64,000 nucleotides of DNA, taken from Microcoleus sp. bin38.metabat.b11b12b14.051 (GTDB taxonomy: Bacteria > Cyanobacteriota > Cyanobacteriia > Cyanobacteriales > Microcoleaceae). The translations under genes and the position numbers were made by a program. Below, in pieces: positions 45,920-55,093 of this stretch. Location: contig NZ_JAAFKD010000029.1 in NCBI RefSeq assembly GCF_013299165.1, forward strand, positions 1 to 64,000, read 5' to 3'. Position 1 is the first letter of the stretch. Each line of letters opens with the position of its first letter. Under the pieces are notes generated by a model. It was not told the DNA's origin. It saw nothing but the letters and a program-made list of their open reading frames with translations, and did not search any database.

Positions 45920-48364
45920 ATGTGCCTGAATCCAGGGGATATTCTGTGCGATCGCTACCAAATTATCGCTAAATTGGGGTGTGGAGGGTTTGCGATTACC
46001 TATACAGCTAACGATTTAGAGCAACCCGAAAATTCTCCTTGCGTCGTCAAGGAAATTTTGTCTCCTAAATCAAACGATCCGAGAGTTTTGCAGGAAGCAA
46101 CAGCACTATTTAATAAAGAAGCTAAAGCTCTGAAGGATCTCGATCAGTGCCAGTGCATTCCTAGGTTAATGGATCATTTTCAACAAAATGGAAAATTTTA
46201 CTTAATTCAAGAATACATCGAAGGAACTCCGCTGAACAAAGAACTCCCGAGCGAAGATATCCTTCCCTGCAAGCAGTTTGAGGAAAAAGAAGTCATTGAT
46301 TTATTGCTAGAGATTTTGTCGATTTTAAATTTCGTCCACTCTCTAGGTATGATTCATCGGGATATTAAACCGTCAAACTTAATCCGGCGCAAGCGTGACG
46401 GCAAAATTTTTTTAATTGACTTTGGGGCAGTCAAAGGTATTAGGAATTTAGTGCTAGACGGCGGTCAAATAACTCAAACTCGCGTAATTGGTACTGAGGG
46501 TTATATGCCAGCGGAACAGTTGAAAAATCAACCAAAATTTAACAGTGATATCTATGCTACGGGAATCATAGGCATCCGAGCGATCACAGGTTTACATATT
46601 GAAGAATTTTTTACCGATCAAAAAACTTCCGAAATCATCTGGCGCTATGCAACGCACGATCGCCCGATGGTACAAATTAGCGACAAATTGGAAAAAATTT
46701 TAAATAAAATGGTGCGCTACCATTTTATCGATCCTTATCGTTATCAATCCGCTGCTGAAGTGTTGCACGATTTGCGATCGATCACAGGATTACAACTACC
46801 GCCATTACCTTCATTACCTTTGAAAAAATCACTGCTATTTCTGCCTAAACATAGATTACCTATATTTATCGCGATCGCAGTATTAGTCGGGCCAGCAACA
46901 TTTTTTATACACAATTGTTTTCAACCAAAAACTCATCCTTTCATCCAGGGAGATGCTGTGAGTGGTGGCGAAGAAATCCTAGTAAAAACTTCTTCGCCTC
47001 GGCTAAAGGAAAAGGGAGTTAAGGAGTTTGCCAAATCAAATTATCCATCTGCTTTGAATTTATTCAAAAAATCCTGGAATCAAGAATACGGCAAAGATCC
47101 AGAAACTTTAATTTATATGAATAATGCCTTTCTAGAGGCAAGCAAGACTCCTTATTACACAATAGCTGTGGCTCTTCCTGTTAGTAACCGGAGAAATCCC
47201 GATCGTTCTGTTTACATGGGCGATCGGGGGAAAGAATTTCTGCGCGGAGTGGCTCAAGCGCAAACAGAAGTTAATTTGGGATTGCTCAATCCTAACAGGG
47301 ATCGAGACTTTTTCGGTCAAGGTTTTTTAGCAAGTAAAGCCATTAATGGCAAAGGACTGAAAATTATTATTAGTGATGATGAAAATGATGGGGCAAAGGC
47401 AAAAAAAAGAGCAATTTCACTGGTAAATCAACCGGATATTTTAGCAGTTGTCGGTCACGGTAGCAGCGAGATGACGATGCACACTGTAGATATTTACAAT
47501 AACAATAATCTGGTTTTGATGTCCCCGGGTGCAGCTACCGAAGAACTGACCTATGAACCCAAGAAAAATTTCTTTCGGAGTATATATACGAGCAGTGTAA
47601 TTGCTAAAGATTTAGCGAAATACCTGCTCACAAAAAATCAAAAACAAGCAGTTATTTTATACAATCCTCGCAGCCCATTCGGAGCATCTTTTAGGGAAGA
47701 GTTCACAAAGTATTTTCGAGACATCCGAGGGGGAAAAATAGTCGAGATTCGCGATTTCGATTTATCTCAACAAAAGTTCAGCGCCAAAAAAGTTATCGAA
47801 GAAATTCAGGGAAAAGGAGAAACTGCGATCGTGTTAGTTCCAGACCCTCATCTGACGAGATCCCTAGACAGCGCATTTGAGATAATCAAACTTAATAAAG
47901 ATCAAAATTGGATTGTCGGGGGATGGACGCTAGTATTTCCGCAAATGTTAGAATTGGCATCACAGCAAAAGCAAAATTTGTTTAAAAAACTGATTTTTTC
48001 TGTTAGCTGGCATCCTTTAAGCAGTCCTAACAAAGCATTTTCCCAACAGGCGAGATCGCTGTGGGGAGAAGAGAGAAATACCCGTATATCTTCAGCTTAC
48101 GATGCAACGCAGGCACTGATCAAAGCTTTGGAAATGCAGTCAAAACCTAGTCGTGAAGGAATGCAAAAAATGCTTGCGAATCCCAAATTTAGCGCTTACG
48201 GAGCAACCGGAACTATTCAGTTTGAATCGCCCAAAAATGGCGATCGCAAAAATCCCCCTAGCGATTTGGTGCATATTGTAAAATGTCCAAAAGAGCAGTT
48301 CGGCCTCGCTTTTGTGCCAGTCAAGTATCCGACAGCGGCAGCGGCAGGTTTAAAGTGCGATTGA
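45920..48364 (+). CDS. Ser/Thr protein kinase fused to a periplasmic branched-chain amino acid-type binding domain
   Basis: The protein has 814 residues. The kinase domain has glycine loop LGCGGFAITYTA, Lys44 (VVKEI), HRDIKPSN and IDFGAVKG, all catalytic residues intact. A transmembrane helix follows at about 314-332 (LPIFIAIAVLVGPATFFI). The rest (about 410-795) is a type 1 periplasmic binding protein domain of the LivK/ANF kind: YYTIAVALPVSNRR, FLASKAINGKGLKIIISDDE, ILAVVGHGSSEMT, LVLMSPGAATEEL, AVILYNPRSPFGASFREEF. It predicts a receptor kinase that senses a small molecule outside the membrane. The gene starts 25 bp after the beta-lactamase-like gene, a possible operon. Confidence 0.94.
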   Translation: MCLNPGDILCDRYQIIAKLGCGGFAITYTANDLEQPENSPCVVKEILSPKSNDPRVLQEATALFNKEAKALKDLDQCQCIPRLMDHFQQNGKFYLIQEYIEGTPLNKELPSEDILPCKQFEEKEVIDLLLEILSILNFVHSLGMIHRDIKPSNLIRRKRDGKIFLIDFGAVKGIRNLVLDGGQITQTRVIGTEGYMPAEQLKNQPKFNSDIYATGIIGIRAITGLHIEEFFTDQKTSEIIWRYATHDRPMVQISDKLEKILNKMVRYHFIDPYRYQSAAEVLHDLRSITGLQLPPLPSLPLKKSLLFLPKHRLPIFIAIAVLVGPATFFIHNCFQPKTHPFIQGDAVSGGEEILVKTSSPRLKEKGVKEFAKSNYPSALNLFKKSWNQEYGKDPETLIYMNNAFLEASKTPYYTIAVALPVSNRRNPDRSVYMGDRGKEFLRGVAQAQTEVNLGLLNPNRDRDFFGQGFLASKAINGKGLKIIISDDENDGAKAKKRAISLVNQPDILAVVGHGSSEMTMHTVDIYNNNNLVLMSPGAATEELTYEPKKNFFRSIYTSSVIAKDLAKYLLTKNQKQAVILYNPRSPFGASFREEFTKYFRDIRGGKIVEIRDFDLSQQKFSAKKVIEEIQGKGETAIVLVPDPHLTRSLDSAFEIIKLNKDQNWIVGGWTLVFPQMLELASQQKQNLFKKLIFSVSWHPLSSPNKAFSQQARSLWGEERNTRISSAYDATQALIKALEMQSKPSREGMQKMLANPKFSAYGATGTIQFESPKNGDRKNPPSDLVHIVKCPKEQFGLAFVPVKYPTAAAAGLKCD

Positions 48365-48389
48365 CATAACTAGCTCAAATGATTGTAGG

Positions 48390-48451
48390 TTTGTAGTGAG
48401 GACTTTAGTCCTCGGATGGATGCGGACTAAAGTCCTCACTACAAACCTTTA
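48390..48451. repeat. TTTGTAGTGAGGACTTTAGTCC hairpin
   Basis: GTTTGTAGTGAGGACTTTAG and CTAAAGTCCTCACTACAAAC flank a short loop, making a long perfect hairpin just after the kinase stop. It may end transcription. Confidence 0.88.
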
Positions 48452-48477
48452 TTGTCCTTCGATCGCCCAATCAGTAA

Positions 48478-49314
48478 ATGTCTCACACAAAACTCCACGC
48501 TTCCGTCAAAGGAGAAGGATTTCCGATTCTCTGCTTGCACGGCCATCCCGGTTCCGGCGATTGTATGTCTGTCTTCACAGAACACCTATCACAGCGGTTT
48601 CGGACGATCGCCCCAGACTTGCGCGGCTACGGCAACAGCCGCACCTCAAATTCCTTTGAAATGACCGACCACTTGCTTGATTTAGAGGCACTTTTAGACC
48701 GATTGGGAGTCGATCGCACTTTAGTCATCGGCTGGTCTTTGGGAGGGATTTTAGCCCTAGAATTAGCGATGAAATATCCCCAGCGAGTCACCGGTTTGAT
48801 TGTCCTAGCCTCCGCCGCCAAACCGCGCGGCAGTCACCCGCCCATCTCTTGGCAAGATAATCTTTACACCGGTTTAGCCGGAATTATCAACTGGGTTGTA
48901 CCCGGTTGGCAGTGGAATATTGATACTTTTGGCAGGCGATCGCTCTTTCGTTACTTGATCCAGCAGCATACAGCGACCCCTTACCGCTACTTAGCACGGG
49001 CAGGTACTCCCGCCTACCTCCAGACTTCCAGCGCCGCTACAAATGCCTTAAATACGGCTCTCAGGGCAGGATACGATCGGTTGCCACAACTTGCTGACAT
49101 TCAATGTCCCTGCTTGGTATTGGCTGGAGAGGGCGATCGACATATCACCTCAGCATCCAGTTTAGAAACAGCCCGCCACCTCCAGCAGAGTCAGTGGGAG
49201 TGCTATCCCAATACAGCCCACTTGTTTCCGTGGGAAATTCCCGAGCAAGTAATCGCAGATATCGATCGTTGGATTGAGAATTTCCCCGAAGCAGTGGGCA
49301 ATTGCGAGTCTTGA
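48478..49314 (+). CDS. Alpha/beta hydrolase
   Basis: This 278-residue protein of the alpha/beta-hydrolase fold has oxyanion motif LCLHGHPGSG, APDLRGYGNS, nucleophile Ser in VIGWSLGGILAL, a probable Asp in LAGEGDRHI and a His in NTAHLFPWE, in standard order with a helical cap between. No signal peptide is seen, so it is probably cytoplasmic. The family includes esterases and haloperoxidase-like enzymes; the substrate cannot be told. Confidence 0.9.
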   Translation: MSHTKLHASVKGEGFPILCLHGHPGSGDCMSVFTEHLSQRFRTIAPDLRGYGNSRTSNSFEMTDHLLDLEALLDRLGVDRTLVIGWSLGGILALELAMKYPQRVTGLIVLASAAKPRGSHPPISWQDNLYTGLAGIINWVVPGWQWNIDTFGRRSLFRYLIQQHTATPYRYLARAGTPAYLQTSSAATNALNTALRAGYDRLPQLADIQCPCLVLAGEGDRHITSASSLETARHLQQSQWECYPNTAHLFPWEIPEQVIADIDRWIENFPEAVGNCES

Positions 49315-49504
49315 GTTTTGAACTTGTTAGAAGAAATTAATCACCAAACAGTCAAAAGTTTTGAATTTATCTCGTTTGCGTTTGCATCCGAATTAAACAG
49401 TGCGATCGTCCCCAAGAGCGATCGGGGTTCGCTGGCAGCGTATAATTCCGATATTACCGGATTTGAATTTACAACTCAAAACTCAAAACTCACAATTCCT
49501 CCTG

Positions 49505-49816
49505 CTACTGACCGCTCAAAACAGGCAACAACCCTCCCTCACCAAACTTTCCCAAATCATCTGCAACAGTCAAAGCAATAGGTTTGCAGCGCTGAATGGA
49601 AACACTAAGACCTTCTGCACCTTCATTTTCAATGTCTTCTACATAACCTGCTTTTGCACCTTCGGCATCTTGAGAAGTCAAGAAGGGGCCAAAATAGTAA
49701 ATGCACCGTGGCGCTGAAGTTTTAACTTCAACCCACCAAGCCAATCCGAAAAAGTTGAGCAAGCTAATCAAGAGTTCTTTCATCGGCTTTTCTAATGTAT
49801 TTAGCGGTGTTTTCAT
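49505..49816 (-). CDS. DUF1816 domain protein
   Basis: This 103-residue protein contains a DUF1816-type domain: LLISLLNFFGLAWWVEVKT, CIYYFGPFLTSQDAEGAKAG and IENEGAEGLSVSIQRCKP. DUF1816 proteins are small and found only in cyanobacteria as far as I know, with a fold related to the CpcD-like linker domain. An alternative start is the Met at residue 12 (MKELLIS). Function unknown. Confidence 0.88.
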   Translation of the reverse strand: MKTPLNTLEKPMKELLISLLNFFGLAWWVEVKTSAPRCIYYFGPFLTSQDAEGAKAGYVEDIENEGAEGLSVSIQRCKPIALTVADDLGKFGEGGLLPVLSGQ

Positions 49817-50108
49817 GGTGGTGCGGGCAACGCGCTTTTTTTATTGACGCGGCTGCGATGCTACTAAGAATTTATCCAACCTATTTAAAGGTAATATCTA
49901 AATAGATTCGGGTCTAATTCCTGTTAGAAATTAATGACTAATGCCCCTTAAACTTTCCCCTGTGTTTAACTAACGAAAACCGAGCAGCTATCCTTACTTA
50001 TTCAGGCTATGCAACTAGCATTTTTGGGCGAAATCCACCTATTTTTGCATCGCTGTAGCTGCTGAAAAACTGGAAATAACCAAACAAGTGGTTTCTCATC
50101 ATCAGAAA
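49817..50108. other. Intergenic region, nothing recognised
   Basis: No repeats of the local families and no plausible gene. The DUF1816 promoter should be here. The right end of the IsrB element begins at about 50110. Confidence 0.5.
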
Positions 50109-50202
50109 AAATGGTGTGAAACCCCGTCCTTCTAGGACGGCTTTACAGTTCGCCAAGAGTTGTAGGCAAGGAATTTGCAATCTCCCGGCTTTGCACCTTG
50201 AG

Positions 50203-51153
50203 TTAGGCGTTTGCCTGTATCAAGACTGTGCAGGCTGACGCGAGACTTTTGAAGGTCTTCACCACCTCCAAACAGCATTTACCGTATTTGGGATGCTTGA
50301 CAATCCCGCCCCGCTTTAACCCTTGCGACATAGAACCCCCATAAGGGCGGCGGTATCCATTCTTGCCGGGATTGAAAACATGAAGTTGTCTGCGGTGAAT
50401 GCGGAGCGGCTGGCACTCCATTACCGCTGTATTGTCTGGCCCAGAATCACCGCCCACTAGCAAATAAGCCAAAACCCACGAATCAACGCAATGAGCGTCA
50501 AAACTGTTAGATAGTTTTTTCTTGGACTTCTTCAGTCCCAGCGCTTGTCTGGTTTGATAGGTATTCTCCCAGCCGTCGAACTTGGTCACGGGTGCAATTT
50601 TTTCTAATTCCCAGTTGCACCACTGCTTTCCAACTTCCAGGGGTGAAAAAGATGTATTCCAAGCCTTGCAACCTTTCTTGGTTGTGGCTTTGATATCTTC
50701 AATCCCAATATGGGAAACAGGGAAGATAGAGGCCAAGACCTTAACAACTCTGACCTTGAATTGCCATCTTGCTTTTGTGCTCGGAGGAATCCCGCCGCGC
50801 TTGCGATTTTGGCGATTCTTTCGATACGGTGTCTTGCGGTTGCGTCTGGCACGTCTGGCATTGGTACTCGCCTCCTCTGCATCCTTAACCCAATCAACCG
50901 CATGGAATTGCTGGTTGAGATAGGTGTGAGCTTTGGATTTGACAGTGTACCCTTCGCGCTTGGAACCCGGATCGATTCCAACTGCTACAGGTTGCATTAG
51001 ACGATTAGACGGCTCAACGTTTAAGCGAATGCAAAAGATTCCTTTACGAAAGAATGGAGTTGCTTTTCCAGATTCAATCCATCTTTGGGCCCGCATTGGT
51101 GTTGTAGGCATCAAAGGTCGCTGGCTTGAGTCAACTACTGGAACGTATTGCAT
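50203..51153 (-). CDS. isrB: IsrB, HNH-less IscB-family RNA-guided nickase
   Basis: The protein has 316 residues. The N-terminal PLMP domain (QRPLMPTTPMRAQRWIESGK, 11-30) is followed by RuvC-I (VGIDPGSKREG, Asp61), an arginine-rich bridge helix/RRXRR segment (100-119), RuvC-II (IGIEDIK, Glu152) and RuvC-III (DAHCVDSW, His221/Asp224). IscB has an HNH domain between RuvC-II and III; here only about 65 residues separate them and no HNH motif is seen, so the protein is IsrB-type. Known IsrB uses omega RNA to nick one DNA strand. The C-terminal FNPGKNGYRRPYGG to VKHPKYG segment is family typical. All catalytic residues are intact. Confidence 0.92.
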   Translation of the reverse strand: MQYVPVVDSSQRPLMPTTPMRAQRWIESGKATPFFRKGIFCIRLNVEPSNRLMQPVAVGIDPGSKREGYTVKSKAHTYLNQQFHAVDWVKDAEEASTNARRARRNRKTPYRKNRQNRKRGGIPPSTKARWQFKVRVVKVLASIFPVSHIGIEDIKATTKKGCKAWNTSFSPLEVGKQWCNWELEKIAPVTKFDGWENTYQTRQALGLKKSKKKLSNSFDAHCVDSWVLAYLLVGGDSGPDNTAVMECQPLRIHRRQLHVFNPGKNGYRRPYGGSMSQGLKRGGIVKHPKYGKCCLEVVKTFKSLASACTVLIQANA

Positions 51154-51366
51154 CTTGGTTGGTTTGCCGGTAAGGCTAATTGTTTAATTCCCTTCGACTT
51201 TGACGATCCAAGAGGTTAGGGATTAGGGAGGTGTCCTTAACGTTGCCAGAAGTGCCACCTTCCGATCGTTCAAATTAGCTTCTCAGCTAGTGTCTAGTCC
51301 TACTTGCGCTTGCTTTTCTCTATTGGCTTAGAGTCCTGACAAGCCCCGTGCCTTTAGGCCGGGGTT
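51154..51366 (-). ncRNA. Probable omega RNA of IsrB
   Basis: The non-coding stretch 5' of isrB starts with the left-end hairpin CCCCGGCC...GGCACGGGG and holds further short stems: CTAG-TGT-CTAG (51287-51297), TAGCT-GAGA-AGCTA (51276-51289) and GAAG-TGCCAC-CTTC (51249-51262). Omega RNA of IscB/IsrB elements lies in exactly this place, with its guide taken from DNA just outside the left end (here about 51367-51390, read on the minus strand). The RNA ends are not determined. Confidence 0.65.
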
Positions 51367-51545
51367 AGTGACAGTGATCTGTTATCTATTCAGTTTTACC
51401 TCTAATTTGAGTCCATACATGGTGTTTTTCCCGCTGACATTTGATCGGCATTATGCTAGCAAAGTGTAAGTAGCTACAGACAGCGATCGCAACGCTTTAG
51501 CTACTTACATAAATTACTCTGTTGTGCTGTTTTTTTCAACCAATT
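51367..51545. other. Gap between the IsrB element and rlmB
   Basis: No gene is seen. The first bases after 51366 are the expected source of the omega RNA guide. The rest lies downstream of rlmB. Confidence 0.5.
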
Positions 51546-53042
51546 TCACGATCCGTGGACGTGAAATTTTTTGGGCCCGCGCTGGCGATAAATTTCGTAT
51601 AAAGCCATCCCCGTTGCTACCGAGACATTCAAACTAGGAGTCTTTCCCCTCAAAGGAATTGAAACTAATCCGTCACATCCGCGCTGTATCAAAAGGCTCA
51701 AACCATCAGCTTCACCGCCGACAACTAAAACAGTGGGCCCGGAGAACTTGATGGTTTCTACCGAGTCACCCACGCCCGCAGCAGCGCCATAAATCCAGAA
51801 GCCAGCTTCTTTCAATTGTTCCAGCGCCCGGTTAAGATTGACAACCCTCGATACTGGCAGGCTTTCCAATGCACCGGCTGCAACTTTTCTCACGGCTGAG
51901 GTAATGCCAACGGCCCGCCGCTGCGGAATCACCATGCCCTGAGCTCCCAATGCTTCTGCGGTGCGAATAATCGCCCCTAGATTGTGGGGGTCGTTGAGTC
52001 CTTCTGCTACCACAATTACGGGATCTGCACAATCCGCCTTAGCCTGTGCGATCAGTTCGCTCAAATCGAGGTATTCGTAGGCTGATACTTGGGCTGCTAC
52101 GCCTTGGTGGTTTGCCTTGCGGGTGATGTAGTCGAGGCGCAAATCGTCAACTTCGTCGATGATGCTGCCGTTGGCCTTGGCTTCGGTTAGCAAGCTGTGA
52201 AAGCGAGGATCGTAGCGTAGGTGCGGGACAACCCAAATGCGGTTCAGAACTTGGTTTGTTTCTAAGGCTGCTTGCACCGCATGGCGCCCGTAAATCATGT
52301 CGTCTGTGTCTGCGTCTGGCTGCACGACGGTATTTGAGGCAGTGTCAACCGGGCGAGTGTCTCTGTCTTTGTCTCTGTCTCGGAAATGATTTCCCCGGAA
52401 TTCCGTCGGGCTGCTGTCTCTGTCTCTGTTTTTGTCTCTGTCTTTGTAAAAATTGCCGCGGGATTCCTGCGGGCTGCTGTCTCTGTTTCTGTCTCGGAAA
52501 TTGTTGCGGGCTGGCTGCGGGCTGCCGTCTCTGTCTCGGAAATTGTTGCGGGCTGGCCGTGGGCTGCTGTATCCGTCTCCGTCTCTGTCTCGGAAATTGT
52601 TGCGGGCTGGCTGCGGGCTGCTGTATCCGTCTCTGTCTCTGTCTCGGAAATTGTTGCGGGCTGGCTGCGGGCTGCTATCTCTGTCTCTGTCTCGGAAATT
52701 GTTGCGGGCTGGCTGCGGGCTGCTATCTCTGTCTCTGTCTCGGAAATTGTTGCGGGATTCCTGCGGGCTGCTGTCTGCGTCTCTGTCTTTGAAATGTCTG
52801 CGTATGGATGGTTGGCTGTCGCCATCGACATTCCGTTTGTAAATCGATCGCACGGGCATTTCTCGGGATTGGGGGGAGAAAGTCGATCGCTTTTGAGGGG
52901 CGTCTACTCCCCGAGTGTCGGGACGGGGCTTGCGTTCAAAGCGGGCAGAGGACGGTTGTGAGTCTTGACGGCGGCCTTCGCTGCGGAATGGCTTGCTGTC
53001 GGAGTTCGATCGCGAAGAGTTGGGTTTGGTAAATTTTCTCAT
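51546..53042 (-). CDS. rlmB: 23S rRNA (guanosine-2'-O-)-methyltransferase RlmB with repetitive disordered N-terminus
   Basis: 498 residues from the ATG at 53042; the frame is open to 53153 but the extension is not supported. The C-terminal 250 residues are a SpoU/SPOUT methyltransferase: a substrate-binding domain from [14 protein letters not shown], then [26 protein letters not shown] and [16 protein letters not shown] (motifs 1-3). The first 245 residues are low complexity, built of repeats like [16 protein letters not shown], rich in Arg, Asp and Ser, perhaps an RNA-binding tail. mrnC lies upstream on the same strand (281 bp gap), a pairing known from other bacteria for 23S rRNA maturation. 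Confidence 0.95.
   Translation of the reverse strand: MRKFTKPNSSRSNSDSKPFRSEGRRQDSQPSSARFERKPRPDTRGVDAPQKRSTFSPQSREMPVRSIYKRNVDGDSQPSIRRHFKDRDADSSPQESRNNFRDRDRDSSPQPARNNFRDRDRDSSPQPARNNFRDRDRDGYSSPQPARNNFRDRDGDGYSSPRPARNNFRDRDGSPQPARNNFRDRNRDSSPQESRGNFYKDRDKNRDRDSSPTEFRGNHFRDRDKDRDTRPVDTASNTVVQPDADTDDMIYGRHAVQAALETNQVLNRIWVVPHLRYDPRFHSLLTEAKANGSIIDEVDDLRLDYITRKANHQGVAAQVSAYEYLDLSELIAQAKADCADPVIVVAEGLNDPHNLGAIIRTAEALGAQGMVIPQRRAVGITSAVRKVAAGALESLPVSRVVNLNRALEQLKEAGFWIYGAAAGVGDSVETIKFSGPTVLVVGGEADGLSLLIQRGCDGLVSIPLRGKTPSLNVSVATGMALYEIYRQRGPKKFHVHGS
52370..52800. repeat. Tandem coding repeats in rlmB
   Basis: About nine units of 39-60 bp share TCTCTGTCTCGGAAATTGTT (plus strand) and GCGGGCTGGCTGCGGGCTGC and encode the R/D/S/P-rich N-terminal tail of RlmB. 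Length variation between strains is likely. Confidence 0.92.
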
Positions 53043-53323
53043 TGGTTTTTTGTCGCAGTCACAGCGATTTTTGATTTTTCGATTTGAGATTTTGGATTGA
53101 CCGATCGATCTTGAAGATTTGCCATTTTTCGATTTTTCGATTTGAGGGAGCAATCTTGGGGCATCGAGATTTTAGATTGGCTGGTTTGGGAGCAAGGATT
53201 TTGCTGTGCTAAACTTGCTAATTAATAATTGATAAATCCTGTTTGCCTTCGCGAGCTGTTTGCTGTGTAAGGTTGGCGTACCAGAATTATGAATTAATTC
53301 CTCGCCGTTCCAACTTTCAACGG

Positions 53324-53779
53324 CTAAATACTTTCAGTCTCAAGTTCTAAAAATCCCAGAATTTCGGTCAATCTTTCGGGATCGGTGAGGTACAAATATC
53401 CGATCAAAGTTTCTAAGCTGCTGGCTTGTTGGTATATTTCTGGATCGGCTCGCTTGGAGCGGCCGGATACGGCATTGCGGCCGCGCTTGACAATGGCTAA
53501 TTCTGTACTGTTCAAGTAAGGAGAGAGCGATCGCAAGTGACGTGCTTGAGTTTCGGCTCGTACTTGCCCTACCACCAATTCGTGATAAGCTTGCAATCTT
53601 CTGGGGGGCATTAAATACGAACTCCGAATGTAGAGTTCGTAGACTGCATCTCCCAAATATGCCCAGGCTGCGGGCGAAATTCTTTCTATTTCTGCTGGTG
53701 TTGCCCTCGCAGGATGCACTCGATTTAAACTGATATCAGTCAGACTCAGTTTGAGTCCGTCATCTGCGATCGGCGACAT
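53324..53779 (-). CDS. mrnC: Mini-ribonuclease 3 (MrnC)
   Basis: This 151-residue RNase III-like catalytic domain has no dsRNA-binding domain. The signature AWAYLGDAVYELYIR (with the catalytic Asp and Glu region) and the C-terminal YQQASSLETLIGYLYL (with Glu) are visible. In Bacillus it matures the 23S rRNA ends; in cyanobacteria homologues act in 23S rRNA processing. It is transcribed toward rlmB. Confidence 0.95.
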   Translation of the reverse strand: MSPIADDGLKLSLTDISLNRVHPARATPAEIERISPAAWAYLGDAVYELYIRSSYLMPPRRLQAYHELVVGQVRAETQARHLRSLSPYLNSTELAIVKRGRNAVSGRSKRADPEIYQQASSLETLIGYLYLTDPERLTEILGFLELETESI

Positions 53780-54099
53780 ACTTTTTTAAATAAAACGAAC
53801 GCACAGCTTGTTGGTTTTTCTACACTTACTTATTTCGTCTTTAGTCTCTTCAGCAATTATAGCGATTGTACTGCTTGGTTAAGGCGATCGCTCACACCTG
53901 CTGGCTCCCTAATTCTTATACCATTTTTCCGCGTATTTGCCACACATATTTTACTACCCTTCCACCGGAAACCTAAGCATGGAGGAAAATAGCACCGTAG
54001 GGAGCAGGTTCTGGGAAAAGTGCTATTTTTGGGTCGCCAAACCATAAAAATTTGCTATCCAGCGTTAACAACCGGATAGCGAATTAAACCACTTTGGCG
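53780..54099. other. Intergenic region, nothing recognised
   Basis: About 320 bp between two minus-strand genes. No hairpin with T-run, repeat or gene is apparent. It presumably contains the mrnC promoter. Confidence 0.5.
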
Positions 54100-54456
54100 T
54101 CAAGCATCCTTGACGTTTTTAACCGCCTCATCAACCGAAGGCTGCAAAGACAAAAATTTCTCTAAGCGAACCAGTTTAACAGTCTGAGTTACGCGGGGAT
54201 TTGAGACAATTTGTAATGTCCCTTCCAAGGTTTGGGCTTTCTTGACAAGTTGCACAAGTGCACCCAAGCCCGAACTATCCACAAAGTCTATCTGAGACAA
54301 GTCCAAAATTACGTGTTTTGGGCCCTCGTCAATACATTTGCTCAGTACCTTCCGAAAAGTGGCCTCAGAAAAAGCGTCCAGCAGGCCAGTCAAGCGAAAT
54401 AACTGATGGTTATTCTTGACTTCGCGAGTGCCTCTGAGGCTAACGGTCAGGGTCAA
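54100..54456 (-). CDS. STAS domain protein (anti-sigma factor antagonist-like)
   Basis: This is a 118-residue single STAS domain: LFRLTGLLDAFSEATFRKVL, HVILDLSQIDFVDSSGLGAL and LQIVSNPRVTQTVKLVRL. Ser in DSSGLG is the residue phosphorylated in SpoIIAA/RsbV proteins, so control by an anti-sigma kinase of the partner-switching type is likely. The start is uncertain: this frame opens with TTG at 54456, but a strong AGGAGG (54474-54479) sits 5 nt before an in-frame ATT at 54468, giving four more residues. No ATG lies near. Confidence 0.92.
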   Translation of the reverse strand: MTLTVSLRGTREVKNNHQLFRLTGLLDAFSEATFRKVLSKCIDEGPKHVILDLSQIDFVDSSGLGALVQLVKKAQTLEGTLQIVSNPRVTQTVKLVRLEKFLSLQPSVDEAVKNVKDA

Positions 54457-54468
54457 TGACTCAGGAAT

Positions 54469-55093
54469 GACACCCTCCTAGCTAGATATGGCTTAAAGTC
54501 GAGGCTTCATTATATGAGTTTTTTGGTTTTTTGTCTACAGTTTTTTGGTCATCAGTCATTTTTTTTGTGATTAGTCATGAGTCGTTAGTCATTAGTTAAT
54601 AGTCCGGACTGTTTTGAATCACCAACGGTAGAATAAGGGTTCCGGGTTCCGCGATCTGTGAAATATTAACGGTAGAATGCGGGTTTTAGTCGCTATCCAA
54701 AAAACTGTCCGGACTATTGATTTAGTCAGAAGCCATCTACATAAACACCCTCAGAGCGGTAAGCAATTGCAAAAATAGCTGTGACGGGCCAGGAGGGTCG
54801 ATCCCACAAAAATGATTTTTTCTTGTAGGGATTAGAGGGTTAGCCGTCCCGCCTCCTGGAAAATTTGATTAAAAGGACTGAGTAAGCCAATTCCAGTCTA
54901 ATGACTCTTGACCAATGACTCTTGACTCTTGACCAATGACTCTTGACTCTTGACCAATGACTCTTGACTCTTGACTCTTGACTCTTGACCAATGACTCTT
55001 GACCAATGACTCTTGACCAATGACTCTTGACTAATGACTCTTGACTAATGACTCTTGACTAATAACTAATGACCAATGACTCCCCAGAAATGG
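54469..55093. repeat. Intergenic region with heptamer tandem repeats
   Basis: From about 54900 to 55083 the DNA is a run of TGACTCT, TGACCAA and TGACTAA heptamers (STRR type). At 54790-54857 an inverted pair CCAGGAGG...CCTCCTGG encloses 50 bp. A shorter ATTAGTCATGAGTCGTTAGT tract lies at about 54571-54600. No gene is seen. Confidence 0.85.

Larger units (their letters stand above)
50110..51366 (-). mobile_element. Non-autonomous IS200/IS605-like element carrying isrB
   Basis: The element is bounded on the left-end side (minus orientation) by the hairpin CCCCGGCC-TAAA-GGCACGGGG (plus 51344-51364) and on the right-end side by CCGTCCT-TCT-AGGACGG (50124-50140) with AAACCCCGTC next to it. Between lie a 5' non-coding region and isrB. 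No tnpA (Y1 transposase) is present, so mobility would depend on a copy elsewhere. The exact ends are not proven. Confidence 0.7.

Noticed and set aside
50203..51153. IscB or TnpB assignment for the RuvC protein
   Set aside because: It has the IscB/IsrB PLMP domain, which TnpB lacks, and has no HNH domain, so IsrB fits best.
52256..52961. Long antisense frames within rlmB
   Set aside because: They are shadows of the coding repeats in RlmB and have the same periodicity.
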